From: Methanobacteriota archaeon
GTDB taxonomy: Archaea; Halobacteriota; Methanomicrobia; Methanomicrobiales; Methanoculleaceae
Assembly (NCBI GenBank): GCA_023393455.1
Contig: JAEWLJ010000005.1
Coordinates: 1-64,000 of the forward strand
DNA: 64,000 bases
Direction of reading: 5' to 3'
Below, in pieces: positions 8,053 to 16,794 of the stretch (position 1 is its first letter; every line of letters starts with the position of its first letter). Below the pieces are notes generated by a model. The model made no database searches and was not told the origin of the DNA. It was given only the letters and a program-made list of their open reading frames with translations. A program made the position numbers and the translations under genes.

Positions 8053-9462
8053 CTACACCGCCGGAGGGGCGGGGAGAGCCCTCTCCTCTCCCTCCTCCTT
8101 GACCAGCGGATAGTTCGCCGCCTCCCACCCAATCGTGCCGCCGAGGAGGTTCGTGACGTTCCGAAATCCGTGCTTCTCGAGGATGCTCGCTGCGATGCTC
8201 CCCTTATACCCGGCGTCGCAGTGGACGACGATCCGCTTATCCTCCGGGATCTCATCGAGATGATCCTCGAGGTGCCCGACGTAGATGTGATGGGAGCCCG
8301 CGATGTGGCCCTCCTCCTCCCGGTGGTCGATCTTTCGGACATCAAGGATGTAGATCGACGGGTCGTCCAGGTTCTCGGCGAGGTCGGGGGGAGACCAGAT
8401 GCCGGAACGCTCGACGGTCTCGCCCTGCTTGAACCAGGCTGCAAACCCGCCCGCGAGGTATCCCGCGATGTTGTCGTAGCCGAGCCGGACAAAGTGGCGC
8501 ACCACGTGGTCCAGGTCAAGGTTGAAGTCATCCACGAGGATGATCGGGTCCTCGTAGTTCACGAAGTAGCCCAGGTAGAGGGGAAGGCCCTCCCGCCAGA
8601 TGTTGAGCGTACGGGGGATATGCCCGCCGGCAAAACCCGTCGGGGACCGGATATCGACGATCTGCGCGCCCCGGTCCGTGAGCGAGCGGATATCCCGGGC
8701 CGAATACGGCCGCAGGTGCGGCAGATTGTGGATCAGCGGCGGCCCATCCTTGTTGAGCCTTCGCATCACCGTGAAGTACGGCGGTTCGTAGAGGTGTTCG
8801 TTCACCTTGCGCTCGACAAACTCTCTCTTCGAGAGGGTGAGGAGTTCGTTCGTCGCCGTCTCATACCCGATCGTCGTGTACTCCCGGTCGCTGATCTTCC
8901 CGCCGCAGACCGACCCCTCGCCGTGGGCGGGGCAGACAATCGTGCCGTCCGGGAGCGGGAGGAGCTTCTGGTGCAGGCTCGCATAGAGCATCTCCGACAT
9001 TTCTCGCCGCCGGTTCTCGCCGGCGAGATCCGTCCTTCCCACGTCTCCGGCAAAGAGCGCGTCGCCGGTGAAGGCCATCAGGGGGTCATCAGAGACCGAC
9101 CGGTCGGAGAGCAGGAGCGATATGCTCTCTATGGTATGGCCGGGCGTCTCCAGGACCTCGATCTCGAGCGAACCGATCGAGAACGTCTCCCCCTCGTGGA
9201 CGCCGGTGCCGAACCCGAACACCTCCCGGGCGCCGTGCAGGATCTCCGCCCCGGTCGGGCGGGCGAGTTCCCGGGAACCGATGACGTAATCCTCGTTCTT
9301 ATGCGTCTCGAAGATCCGCGTGATCCTCATGCCCTCGCGCCGGGCGATGGCCGCGTAGACCAGGCAGTCGCGCCTCGGATCGATGACCGCCGCCTCAGTG
9401 CCCGCCCCGACGATGTATGAGTTGTGAGCAAGGATATCGGATTTAATCTTCTCAAACAACAT
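8053..9462 (-). CDS. Metallo-beta-lactamase fold protein with two rhodanese domains
   Basis: A 469-aa fusion: a metallo-beta-lactamase domain (about 1-245) followed by two rhodanese domains (about 260-360 and 370-460). Later metal-site motifs are present (TPGHTIES, TGDALFAGDVGRTDL, PAHGEGS). The first, normally H-x-H-x-D-H, reads H54-K-N56-E-D58-Y59. The second rhodanese keeps an active-site cysteine in the loop HCDAGYKG; the first has no cysteine there (VDDFNLD). Related fusions are persulfide dioxygenases or sulfur-transfer proteins, so a role in handling persulfide sulfur is likely. Oxygen-dependent chemistry is doubtful in a strict anaerobe. It is convergent with the OsmC gene. Confidence 0.88.
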   Translation of the reverse strand: MLFEKIKSDILAHNSYIVGAGTEAAVIDPRRDCLVYAAIARREGMRITRIFETHKNEDYVIGSRELARPTGAEILHGAREVFGFGTGVHEGETFSIGSLEIEVLETPGHTIESISLLLSDRSVSDDPLMAFTGDALFAGDVGRTDLAGENRRREMSEMLYASLHQKLLPLPDGTIVCPAHGEGSVCGGKISDREYTTIGYETATNELLTLSKREFVERKVNEHLYEPPYFTVMRRLNKDGPPLIHNLPHLRPYSARDIRSLTDRGAQIVDIRSPTGFAGGHIPRTLNIWREGLPLYLGYFVNYEDPIILVDDFNLDLDHVVRHFVRLGYDNIAGYLAGGFAAWFKQGETVERSGIWSPPDLAENLDDPSIYILDVRKIDHREEEGHIAGSHHIYVGHLEDHLDEIPEDKRIVVHCDAGYKGSIAASILEKHGFRNVTNLLGGTIGWEAANYPLVKEEGEERALPAPPAV

Positions 9463-9591
9463 CCGTATTCATCTCCCGGGTGGTGGAACCCGTTCCGATG
9501 GGCCGGGATACGGGGCGGTCGTATAAAAGGTTTCCGGGGGATCCGGAGAGAGCAGGCGTCTCCTGCCGATGTGCGGGGAGCAGAGTCCCCT

Positions 9592-11646
9592 TCACTCCTC
9601 CCGGGCCGGCCTGACGCTGAGGATGTTCCCCATCGCCTTGAACGCATCTTCAAGCTCCTCGAAGTTCGGGATCCGGGAACTCCGCAGGATGCGCTGCCCG
9701 CTCCGGATGCTGTCGCCGCCGAGCATGCAGCCCACCACCACCTTCTCAGTGTTCCGGGAGAACCGGACGATCTCGTTCGCGACATGCGCCGGATCGACGA
9801 GCGTTGTCGGCACGGCGATCACGAAAGCGATGTCCCAGAACTCCTGGTGGCGTATCAGCACGTCGAAGAGTGCGGCAAACCGGGTGGCGTCGGCGTCCCC
9901 CAGGATGTCCATGGGGTTTGCGTGGTTCCAGAACGGCGGGAGGAACGCATCAAGTTCGCGGAGCACGTCGTCGGGGAGGTCGACCATATCGACCCCGTAG
10001 GCCTCGGCGTAGTCGGAGGCGAGGACGGCGAACCCTCCCGCACTGGTGACGGCGATCGCCCGTCTCCCCTTCGGGTAGCCCTCTGAGGCCAGGAGTTCCG
10101 CGAGGTTGAAGGCGTCCCGCAGGCTCCGGGCCACTACCACCCCTGCCTGCCTGAGCGCCGCGACGTAGATCTCGTAACTCCCGGCAAGCGACCCGGTGTG
10201 GGACGACGCCGCGGCTCTGCCCTTCCTGGACGAACCGGACTTCACCACCACAACCGGCTTATGCTTTGTGACCTCGCCGACGATCTGCATGAACCTGCGC
10301 CCGTCCTGGATCTCCTCGATGTAGAGAGTGACCGACCGGGTCTTCTCATCCTGCTCGGCGAACCGGAGGAAGTGCTCAAACCCGAGATCCGCCTGGTTGC
10401 CGACGCTGATGACGGTCGAGAACCCGAACTCCTCGGGGAGGCTCCAGTCGACGACGGTGGTGATGATCGCGCCGCTCTGGGAGATGAAGGCGACGTCACC
10501 CGCTCTCGGCGAGACGGGGTCGAACGTGGCGTTGATCCCCATAAAGGGCATCATGATCCCGAGACAGTTCGGGCCGATGACCCGGACGGAGTGCCGGCGG
10601 GCGATTGCGACGACCTCCTCTTCGAGAGCCGCGCCATCGGGTCCGGTCTCGCGAAACCCGGCGGTGACGATGATCGCGAGCCGGACGCCTTTTCTCCCGC
10701 ACTCCTCGATCACCCCCGGGACGAGGCGGGCGGGGACGGCGACGACCGCCCAGTCGACCGGGCCGGGGATCTCCAGGACGGAGGGGTAGGCCGTTCGCCC
10801 GAAGATCTCGCCGTGCGAGGGATTGACCGGGTAGAGGCTGCCGGAGAACGAGAGCAGGTTGCGCAGGACCGAGTAGCCCACCTTCTTCGGGCTTATCGAG
10901 GCGCCAATGACCGCGATGGATTTCGGGTAGAAGATATCCGGGGGCACCCGGACGCTGAGCCGGGCGGCCGCGCCCCCGGGGGTATCCCCGACGATGATCC
11001 TCGCATCGACAACGCTCGCTCCTCGCTCGTAGAGGATGACCGGGTTCAGGTCGAACTCGCGGATATGGGGGTCTTCGACGAAGATACGCGCCACCTTTGC
11101 GATGATCCGGACGAGCGCCGCCTCGTCTTTCGGGGGCTCTCCCCGGTATCCCCGGATGAGCCGATAGCCCTCAACCTCGCGGATCATGGCACGGATCTCA
11201 GCCTCGCTCGCGGGCAGCACACGGATGGAGACGTCCTGGAGGAGTTCCACCAGTTTCCCGCCAAGACCGAACGTGATCACTTTCTGAAACGACGGATCGG
11301 TCTTTCCGCCGATCAGCACCTCGAGCCCCGCGGTCATCTCCTTCTCGACGATGATCCCGGCGATCGTCGCCTCCGGGGCATGGGCGGCGACGTTTCTCAG
11401 GATCGTGCGGTAGGCATCTTCGGCCCCCTCAGGACTCTCGATCCCGGTGACGACCCCGCCGACGTCGCTCTTATGGATGATCTCCGGGGAGATGACCTTC
11501 ATGACAACGGGGTAGCCTATCCCGTCGGCGGCCGCCCGGGCATCAGAGGCGCTGGTGGCGAGGTGATGGGGCGGCACCGGGATCCCGCACGCCTCAAGCA
11601 GGCGGTATCCCTCAGATTCGGTTAACATCCTCTCCGGCATCTGCAT
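9592..11646 (-). CDS. ADP-forming acetate/acyl-CoA ligase, fused ATP-grasp and CoA-binding halves
   Basis: A 684-aa single-chain enzyme. The N-terminal ~220 residues are an ATP-grasp domain (GYPVVMKVISPEIIHKSDVGG and FDLNPVILYERG), the beta-like half. The rest is the alpha-like half: CoA-binding Rossmann domain (SIAVIGASISPKKVGYSVLRN), succinyl-CoA-ligase-like domains with GPNCLGIM, and SSHTGSLAGSYEIYVAALRQAG. It makes acyl-CoA from an acid, CoA and ATP, or conserves energy in reverse. Beta-alpha order is one of the known fusion orders. In a methanogen with porBACD nearby, acetate activation for biosynthesis is the likely role. Two ATGs (11646 and 11640) are possible starts. Confidence 0.9.
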   Translation of the reverse strand: MQMPERMLTESEGYRLLEACGIPVPPHHLATSASDARAAADGIGYPVVMKVISPEIIHKSDVGGVVTGIESPEGAEDAYRTILRNVAAHAPEATIAGIIVEKEMTAGLEVLIGGKTDPSFQKVITFGLGGKLVELLQDVSIRVLPASEAEIRAMIREVEGYRLIRGYRGEPPKDEAALVRIIAKVARIFVEDPHIREFDLNPVILYERGASVVDARIIVGDTPGGAAARLSVRVPPDIFYPKSIAVIGASISPKKVGYSVLRNLLSFSGSLYPVNPSHGEIFGRTAYPSVLEIPGPVDWAVVAVPARLVPGVIEECGRKGVRLAIIVTAGFRETGPDGAALEEEVVAIARRHSVRVIGPNCLGIMMPFMGINATFDPVSPRAGDVAFISQSGAIITTVVDWSLPEEFGFSTVISVGNQADLGFEHFLRFAEQDEKTRSVTLYIEEIQDGRRFMQIVGEVTKHKPVVVVKSGSSRKGRAAASSHTGSLAGSYEIYVAALRQAGVVVARSLRDAFNLAELLASEGYPKGRRAIAVTSAGGFAVLASDYAEAYGVDMVDLPDDVLRELDAFLPPFWNHANPMDILGDADATRFAALFDVLIRHQEFWDIAFVIAVPTTLVDPAHVANEIVRFSRNTEKVVVGCMLGGDSIRSGQRILRSSRIPNFEELEDAFKAMGNILSVRPAREE

Positions 11647-11908
11647 TCCTCATGATAGGCCGGTCGTGATGACCGGACCTCCCGGTGCAGGGGTTGGTCA
11701 GGTCTTCCATAATAAGTATCCGCCCCGGGAGAGCGGGGCTGGTGTGCACCGGAGGAAACGGTGAAATGGCCCTGAACTGCCCCGGTGCCGTGGAAGAGCG
11801 CCGAACATTCTGATCCGGCGTCCCAGACCCGGAGGCGCTATACCGATTATCACGGCGGGTATTACGAATTGAAATTAAATCCCACACCATAGGGGATAAT
11901 TCGATAAC

Positions 11909-11917
11909 TATAATAAA
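11909..11917 (+). promoter_or_regulatory. TATA-like box of the ABC transporter operon
   Basis: The ~300-bp gap 11647-11942 between divergent genes is strongly AT-rich only in its last 80 bases. TATAATAAA lies 34 nt before the ATG at 11943, and no ribosome binding site precedes that ATG, so a leaderless or near-leaderless transcript is expected. An imperfect inverted pair, TTACGAATT near 11860 and AATTCGATAA at 11899-11908, flanks ~30 bp before the box and could be an operator. Nothing else recognisable lies in the gap. Confidence 0.5.
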
Positions 11918-11942
11918 CAATGTTACTATTACAAGTATTAGT

Positions 11943-13097
11943 ATGCCACCGTTCCGATATAGAGGGGTTCTCACGGCCGGAGTGCTTGCGGCCCTCGTTC
12001 TGCTTATAGCCGCCGCCGGGTGCACCGGCACCGGGACCGGCCCGGGCGGCGCCGGCGAGACCGTCACGGTCACCGACGGAGTTGGCCGGGCGGTCGTTGT
12101 CCCGTCGTCGCCGGAGAGCGTCGTCTGCTCGGGCTCAGGGTGCCTGCGCTACCTCGTCTACCTCCAGGGTCAGGACCTCGTCGTCGGTGTCGACGACCAG
12201 GAGAAGAAGAACCAGGTGAGAGAGGGGCGCCCCTATGCCCTCGCCCACGGATCACAGTTCAAGGGCCTCCCCCTGATCGGCGAGTTCCGGGGCAAGGACG
12301 ACCCGGAGAAGATCATCGGCATAGGGCCGCAGGTCATCTTCAGGACCAGCGTTCCCGGAACAGTATACGCCACCGGTGCCGCTGAAGCCGACAAACTCGA
12401 GGAGCGGACCGGCATCCCGGTCGTGGCGCTCCCCTACGGCTCGCTCAGGAACGACGTCGAGAAGGCCGAGATGTACGGCAGCCTCCGCACGATGGGCAAA
12501 GTCCTCGGGAAGGAAGACCGTGCCGAAGAGGTGATCGCCTACATCGAGGCGACGGTAGCCGACCTCGAAGCCCGGACGGGGGATATCCCCGAGGCCGAGC
12601 AGAAAGCTGCTTACATCGGCGGGGTCTCCTCGGCGGGCGCCCACGGCATTATATCCACCGAACCGGCTTACCCTCCGTTTGCCTGGGTGCACGCGAAGAA
12701 CGTCGCCGCCGGGCTCGGCACGGATCACGCCGATGTCGCGAAGGAGGCCCTCGTCGACTGGGACCCCGAATACCTCTTCATCGATGCCGGGACGATCCAG
12801 CTGGAGAGCGGGGGGGCAATCAGTGAACTGAAGAACGATCCCGCGCTCCAGGGCCTCTCCACCGCGAAGGAAGGCCGGGTCTACGGCGTCCTCCCGTACA
12901 ACTCCTACAGCGCAAACTACGAGGCCATCCTCGCCGACGCCTACTTCGTCGGGAAGACCCTCTACCCCGACCGGTTCACCGATATCGATCCGGCGGAGAA
13001 GGCGGACGAGATCTACACCTTCTTCGTCGGAAAACCGGTCTTTGGCGAACACAACAGCGAGTACGAGAACCTCGGGTTCGCCGCGATCCCGCTCTGA
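11943..13097 (+). CDS. ABC importer substrate-binding lipoprotein (iron/corrinoid class)
   Basis: A 384-aa secreted binding protein. The N-terminus is a lipoprotein signal: a hydrophobic run (LAALVLLIAAAG) ending in a lipobox cysteine (AGC), then a low-complexity linker. The body is a class III (BtuF/FhuD-type) binding protein starting VTVTDGVGRAVVVPSSPESVV, with paired lobes and a helical backbone linker. It leads an operon with the permease and ATPase genes. The ligand may be an iron chelate, a corrinoid or another metal complex; the sequence alone does not decide. CbiZ elsewhere in the window shows that corrinoid salvage is relevant here. Confidence 0.88.
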   Translation: MPPFRYRGVLTAGVLAALVLLIAAAGCTGTGTGPGGAGETVTVTDGVGRAVVVPSSPESVVCSGSGCLRYLVYLQGQDLVVGVDDQEKKNQVREGRPYALAHGSQFKGLPLIGEFRGKDDPEKIIGIGPQVIFRTSVPGTVYATGAAEADKLEERTGIPVVALPYGSLRNDVEKAEMYGSLRTMGKVLGKEDRAEEVIAYIEATVADLEARTGDIPEAEQKAAYIGGVSSAGAHGIISTEPAYPPFAWVHAKNVAAGLGTDHADVAKEALVDWDPEYLFIDAGTIQLESGGAISELKNDPALQGLSTAKEGRVYGVLPYNSYSANYEAILADAYFVGKTLYPDRFTDIDPAEKADEIYTFFVGKPVFGEHNSEYENLGFAAIPL

Positions 13098-13127
13098 CGC
13101 TGGACTTCGATAGGAGAAGATGACGAG

Positions 13128-14240
13128 ATGCACTTCGAAGACGGGGCCATTCCCGCCGACTACATGGGCTACGTGCGACAAAAGCACCTCTGGATACTCG
13201 GGGGCGTGGTCCTCCTCTTCCTCCTCCTGATCGTATCCATATCGGTCGGGGCGGTGAACATCCCCCCGTACGAGGTCTTCCTCTCCCTCGCATACGGCGT
13301 CGTCGACCGGGTAGGCTTGCTTCTCAATCCCGGCACGGTTCTCAACCCCACCAGCACGGACCGGATCATCTGGAACATCCGCCTCCCGCAGGCGCTTGCC
13401 GCGGTCGTCGCCGGAGTCGGGCTCTCGGTTGCCGGGGTCGCCATGCAGTCGATCCTCCGAAACCCGCTCGCATCGCCGTTCACGCTCGGCATATCGAACG
13501 CCGGTGCCTTCGGGGCGGCCGTCTCGGTCATCCTCCTCGGCGCCGGCACGATGCAGTCGTCGGTTGCCGATGCCGTCACCATCAACAACCCCTACCTGAC
13601 GACGATGGTGGCGTTCTTCTTCTGCCTCCTTGCAACCGCGGTGATCCTCCTCATATCCCGGATACGCGGAACGTCCCCTGAGGTGATGGTGCTCGCCGGC
13701 GTCGCCCTCTCCTCCCTCTTCACGGCGGGGACGATGTTCCTGCAGTACTTCGCGAGCGACACCCAGCTCGCCGCCGTCGTCTTCTGGACGTTCGGCGATG
13801 TCGGGAGGGCGAACTGGCAGGAACTCGGGATCATGGCCCTCGTCACGATAGCGGCCTCGCTCTACTTCATCGCGAACCGCTGGAACTACAACGCCATCGA
13901 CGCCGGCGACGAGACCGCAAAGGGCCTCGGGGTCAGCGTTGAGGCGGTCCGGGACGTCGGGATGGTCGTTGCGGCGCTCGTCTCGGCCATGATCGTCTCG
14001 TTCCTCGGGGTGATCGGGTTCGTGGGGCTCGTCTGCCCGCATATGGTGAGAAGGCTCATCGGCGACGACCAGCGCTACCTCATTCCCGGCTCCTGTGTGA
14101 TGGGCGGGATCCTCCTCCTCGCCTCGGATACCGTCGCCCGGATCATCGTGGCGCCGTACGTCCTCCCGGTCGCCGTGCTGACGGCGTTCCTCGGTGCACC
14201 GGTCTTCATCTACCTGCTCTTACGGGGGTATCGGCGATGA
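13128..14240 (+). CDS. ABC importer permease, FecCD/BtuC family
   Basis: A 370-aa polytopic membrane protein with about ten hydrophobic segments, starting with LWILGGVVLLFLLLIVSIS. Family motifs are visible: RLPQALAAVVAGVGLSVAGVAMQ, RNPLASPFTLGISNAGAFGA, and FLGVIGFVGLVCPHMVRRLIG, the coupling-helix region. It lies 30 nt after the binding-protein gene and overlaps the ATPase gene by 4 nt (ATGA). It forms a homodimeric channel for the metal chelate or corrinoid bound by the upstream lipoprotein. Confidence 0.93.
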   Translation: MHFEDGAIPADYMGYVRQKHLWILGGVVLLFLLLIVSISVGAVNIPPYEVFLSLAYGVVDRVGLLLNPGTVLNPTSTDRIIWNIRLPQALAAVVAGVGLSVAGVAMQSILRNPLASPFTLGISNAGAFGAAVSVILLGAGTMQSSVADAVTINNPYLTTMVAFFFCLLATAVILLISRIRGTSPEVMVLAGVALSSLFTAGTMFLQYFASDTQLAAVVFWTFGDVGRANWQELGIMALVTIAASLYFIANRWNYNAIDAGDETAKGLGVSVEAVRDVGMVVAALVSAMIVSFLGVIGFVGLVCPHMVRRLIGDDQRYLIPGSCVMGGILLLASDTVARIIVAPYVLPVAVLTAFLGAPVFIYLLLRGYRR

Positions 14241-15004
14241 TCCTCGACGTCGACGGTGTGGCGTTCACCTACCGGAGCAGTCCGGTCATCCAGGATATCA
14301 CGTTCGACCTCCGCCCGCACCAGGTCCTCGCGATCCTCGGGCCGAACGGAGTCGGGAAGACAACGCTCTTGAAGTGCATGAACGCAATCCTGCGGCCGAA
14401 GGCCGGGTCAGTCCTCATCGAGGGGGCGGACATCCTCACCACCGACAGGATGGAGATCGCCCGGAAGGTCGGCTACGTCCCGCAGCGGTGCGAAGCCGGC
14501 CGGATGACCGTCTTCGATGCCGTTCTCCTCGGCCGCCGGCCGCATATCGGGTGGGACGTGACGGAGAAGGATATCCGGATCGTCGAGGCGGCGGTCCGGA
14601 TGCTCAACCTCGAGGACCTGGCGCTCCGGTACATCGACGAGATGAGCGGCGGGGAACTCCAGAAGGTGAGCATCGCGAGAGCGCTCGTCCAGGAGCCCCG
14701 GGTGCTGCTCCTCGACGAACCGACGAGCAGCCTCGACCTCAAGAACCAGCTCGATATCCTCGGGATCGTCAGGAAGGTGACGACGGAGCACGACGTCGCC
14801 GCGGTGATGACGATGCACGACCTGAACATGGCGCTCCGCTACGCCGACCGGTTCATTCTCTTAAAAGACGGCGTCATCCACGCCGCAGGGGGGCCCGGCG
14901 TGGTGACGGCGGAGGTCATCGAGGCGGTCTACGGCGTCCGGGTGACGGTCGAGCGGTACAACGGGTTCCGCTTTGTCGTGCCTCTGGAGTCCGGGAGCGC
15001 CTGA
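14237..15004 (+). CDS. ABC importer ATP-binding protein
   Basis: A 255-aa ATPase with Walker A GPNGVGKTT, signature motif MSGGELQKVSIARAL, Walker B VLLLDEPTSSLD and switch histidine in TMHDLNMALRYADR. The pattern is that of the FecE/BtuD group of type II importers. It is the third gene of the operon and overlaps the permease gene by ATGA. Its final ~20 residues are an ordinary C-terminal extension with no regulatory domain. Confidence 0.95.
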   Translation: MILDVDGVAFTYRSSPVIQDITFDLRPHQVLAILGPNGVGKTTLLKCMNAILRPKAGSVLIEGADILTTDRMEIARKVGYVPQRCEAGRMTVFDAVLLGRRPHIGWDVTEKDIRIVEAAVRMLNLEDLALRYIDEMSGGELQKVSIARALVQEPRVLLLDEPTSSLDLKNQLDILGIVRKVTTEHDVAAVMTMHDLNMALRYADRFILLKDGVIHAAGGPGVVTAEVIEAVYGVRVTVERYNGFRFVVPLESGSA

Positions 15005-15057
15005 GAACCCGCAGCAACGTATAAGCCCCCCGTCACCGATACACCCGGCCGGGGTAT

Positions 15058-15390
15058 ATGGTGCTCGAGGCGTTCGTCGGGATCGCCGGGACGGTCCTTG
15101 GGACATTCGGGGCGCTCTTCGTCGTCTACGGAGCAGTGATCGCCATCGTCGAACTCCTGGCGCGGGAGACCCGCATCAGGACGATCAGTTACCACGACAT
15201 CCGCTGGAAGTTCACGACCCGCATCCTGATCGGCCTTGAGTTCTTCGTTGCCGCCGACATCATCAAGACGATCCTCGAACCGACGCTCCAGGACCTGATC
15301 GTCCTCGGGGCGCTCGTCACGATCAGGACGGTCGTGAGTTACTTCCTCGGGAAGGAGGTGAGCGAACTCCCGGAGGAGCGAAAGATGTAG
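15058..15390 (+). CDS. DUF1622 membrane protein
   Basis: A 110-aa protein with three hydrophobic segments: residues ~6-35, ~50-68 and ~78-95. The DUF1622 features are seen: EFFVAADIIKTILEPT and the basic loop before it. No function is established for the family. It lies 53 nt after the ABC ATPase on the same strand. A TATAAG sequence at ~15021 and the ATG at 15058 suggest its own promoter, so it need not belong to the transporter operon. Confidence 0.82.
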   Translation: MVLEAFVGIAGTVLGTFGALFVVYGAVIAIVELLARETRIRTISYHDIRWKFTTRILIGLEFFVAADIIKTILEPTLQDLIVLGALVTIRTVVSYFLGKEVSELPEERKM

Positions 15391-15397
15391 GAGAGAT

Positions 15398-15829
15398 TCA
15401 CGTGCTATTCGATCTCCGGAGTGTTCTCAGGTACTCGTGCGCCCCCGCGACGACCCTCCTTGAGTTTGCGAAAGTGATCGTCTGCAGCGCATCGCCGAAG
15501 GGGAGCCACTGGTAGCCGACATGCTCGTTCGAGAGCGTCACCTCCTCCTCCGGCGTCTCGATCAGGTAGTAGACGACCTCCTTGTAGACGGTATGCGCCC
15601 GGCGCTGGAAGAAGTAGTGAACCTCCTCGCGGAACCCGGGGACGAACTCCGCGCGGGTGATCCCGGTCTCCTCCTCAAGTTCGCGAAGAACCGTCTCTTC
15701 CTCGCTCTCGCCGCGCTCACCGTGTCCCTTCACGAGATCCCAGTGCCCGGCCCCGTACTGCAGGATGAGATACTGGAGATCCGTATCCCGCCGGACGACG
15801 ACCGCTCCGCATGATCGCTCTTTTGTCAT
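15398..15829 (-). CDS. NUDIX hydrolase (diadenosine tetraphosphatase type)
   Basis: About 143 aa. It has the NUDIX box GHGERGESEEETVLRELEEE in which the REx2EE core is intact, preceded by WDLVKGH, as in Ap4A hydrolases. The start is placed at the ATG at 15829 (MTKERSCGAVVV) because the domain begins there and it lies 5 nt after the uracil-DNA glycosylase stop; an upstream ATG at 15877 would overlap that gene by 43 nt. The pair forms a small operon that suits sanitation of nucleotides and DNA. Substrate specificity is inferred from the family. Confidence 0.88.
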   Translation of the reverse strand: MTKERSCGAVVVRRDTDLQYLILQYGAGHWDLVKGHGERGESEEETVLRELEEETGITRAEFVPGFREEVHYFFQRRAHTVYKEVVYYLIETPEEEVTLSNEHVGYQWLPFGDALQTITFANSRRVVAGAHEYLRTLRRSNST

Positions 15830-15834
15830 TTTTC

Positions 15835-16452
15835 TCAATCCTGTATCGTAGAGCCACCTGCTCCCGCGAGTTCGCACCCGATGATCCGGAAGTCCTCTTC
15901 CAGGGATTCCCGGTATGCCGGGTTGTAGAGCGCCGCCGCCGGGTGGAGGGTGGGGATGAGGCGGACCGGGTGGCCGAAGAGGGTGCCGGGGTAGACCGTG
16001 CCCCGGATCTCCGTGATCCGGTCGAACTCGACGGGGAGGAAGGAGAGGATGTACCTGCTCGAGTGCCGGCCGAGCATCACGATCACCTTCGGCCCGACGA
16101 TCCGGATCTGCTCCTCGAGGTACGGGGTGCAGGCCCGGATCTCCTCCTCGCCGGGGTCACGGTTCCCGGGCGGCCGGTGCTTGACGATGTTTGCGATGAA
16201 GACATCGTCACGGGAGAGACCGATCCCGGCAAGGAGGCCTTCGAGGAGTTTTCCCGCCCTGCCGACGAACGGTCTTCCCGTGAGGTCTTCCTGCTTCCCC
16301 GGCGCTTCGCCGATGAGCATGAGGTCGGCCCGGGGATTCCCCTCTCCCGGTACCGCGTGATGGGCGTTCTCCCAGAGAGGGCATTTCCGGCATTCGCCGA
16401 TGACCGCGGCAAGCCTTTCTAACGCCGCCTCTCTCCCCGCATCCTGCATCAT
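15835..16452 (-). CDS. Uracil-DNA glycosylase, family 4
   Basis: About 205 aa. It has a four-cysteine 4Fe-4S pattern typical of family 4, beginning with CRKC near residue 22 and including CTPYLEEQ, plus the active-site motif GEAPGKQEDLTGRPFVG and the HPAAAL motif near the C-terminus. It removes uracil arising from cytosine deamination and starts base excision repair. A TATA-like GTTATAC on the minus strand (16476-16482) lies 25 nt before the ATG at 16452, so I prefer that start with a leaderless mRNA over the GTG at 16458. Confidence 0.93.
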   Translation of the reverse strand: MMQDAGREAALERLAAVIGECRKCPLWENAHHAVPGEGNPRADLMLIGEAPGKQEDLTGRPFVGRAGKLLEGLLAGIGLSRDDVFIANIVKHRPPGNRDPGEEEIRACTPYLEEQIRIVGPKVIVMLGRHSSRYILSFLPVEFDRITEIRGTVYPGTLFGHPVRLIPTLHPAAALYNPAYRESLEEDFRIIGCELAGAGGSTIQD

Positions 16453-16458
16453 GCCCAC

Positions 16459-16794
16459 ACTATTGAGGATAACTCGTATAACCTTCTTATGTATTGCGTT
16501 TTGGGGCCGGATTCTATCCTACCCGCCCGGGATCGGTCCGGGAGGGAGAGAGGGGCGGTGCCGGCCGTTCGGCTACGGTTCCCACCAGCCGGCGCGGCAC
16601 CGTCTTCGTGTTTATAGAGGCCGGTCTTCGGGGGGGTGGTCCGGCACGGGTCTGACATGTAGATGATTGTCACAGAAAAGGGATATAGAAGAACGTTGAG
16701 CTCTCCAGCGCGGGTACCGGAACCGGCATCCTGCCCGACACGTGCAGGGATGCCCGCCCCGGTTGGCGCCCCGAACAACGGACGGATGATCTGC
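16459..16794. other. Intergenic region with divergent promoters
   Basis: This gene-free stretch holds the minus-strand promoter of the uracil-DNA glycosylase gene (TATA at 16476-16482) and, on the plus strand, CACAGAAAAGGGATATAGAAGAACG at about 16671-16695, whose core resembles the sequence before the lipoprotein cluster at 17660-17690. A TTTATAGAGG copy also occurs near 16612. The part between ~16490 and 16610 is GC-rich and shows no recognisable gene. Confidence 0.5.

Noticed and set aside
7867..9420. 517-codon plus-strand frame
   Set aside because: It is antisense to the MBL/rhodanese gene and has no recognisable domain.
12252..14042. 596-codon minus-strand frame
   Set aside because: It spans two convincing plus-strand ABC transporter genes and reads as Arg/Asp/Glu-rich nonsense.
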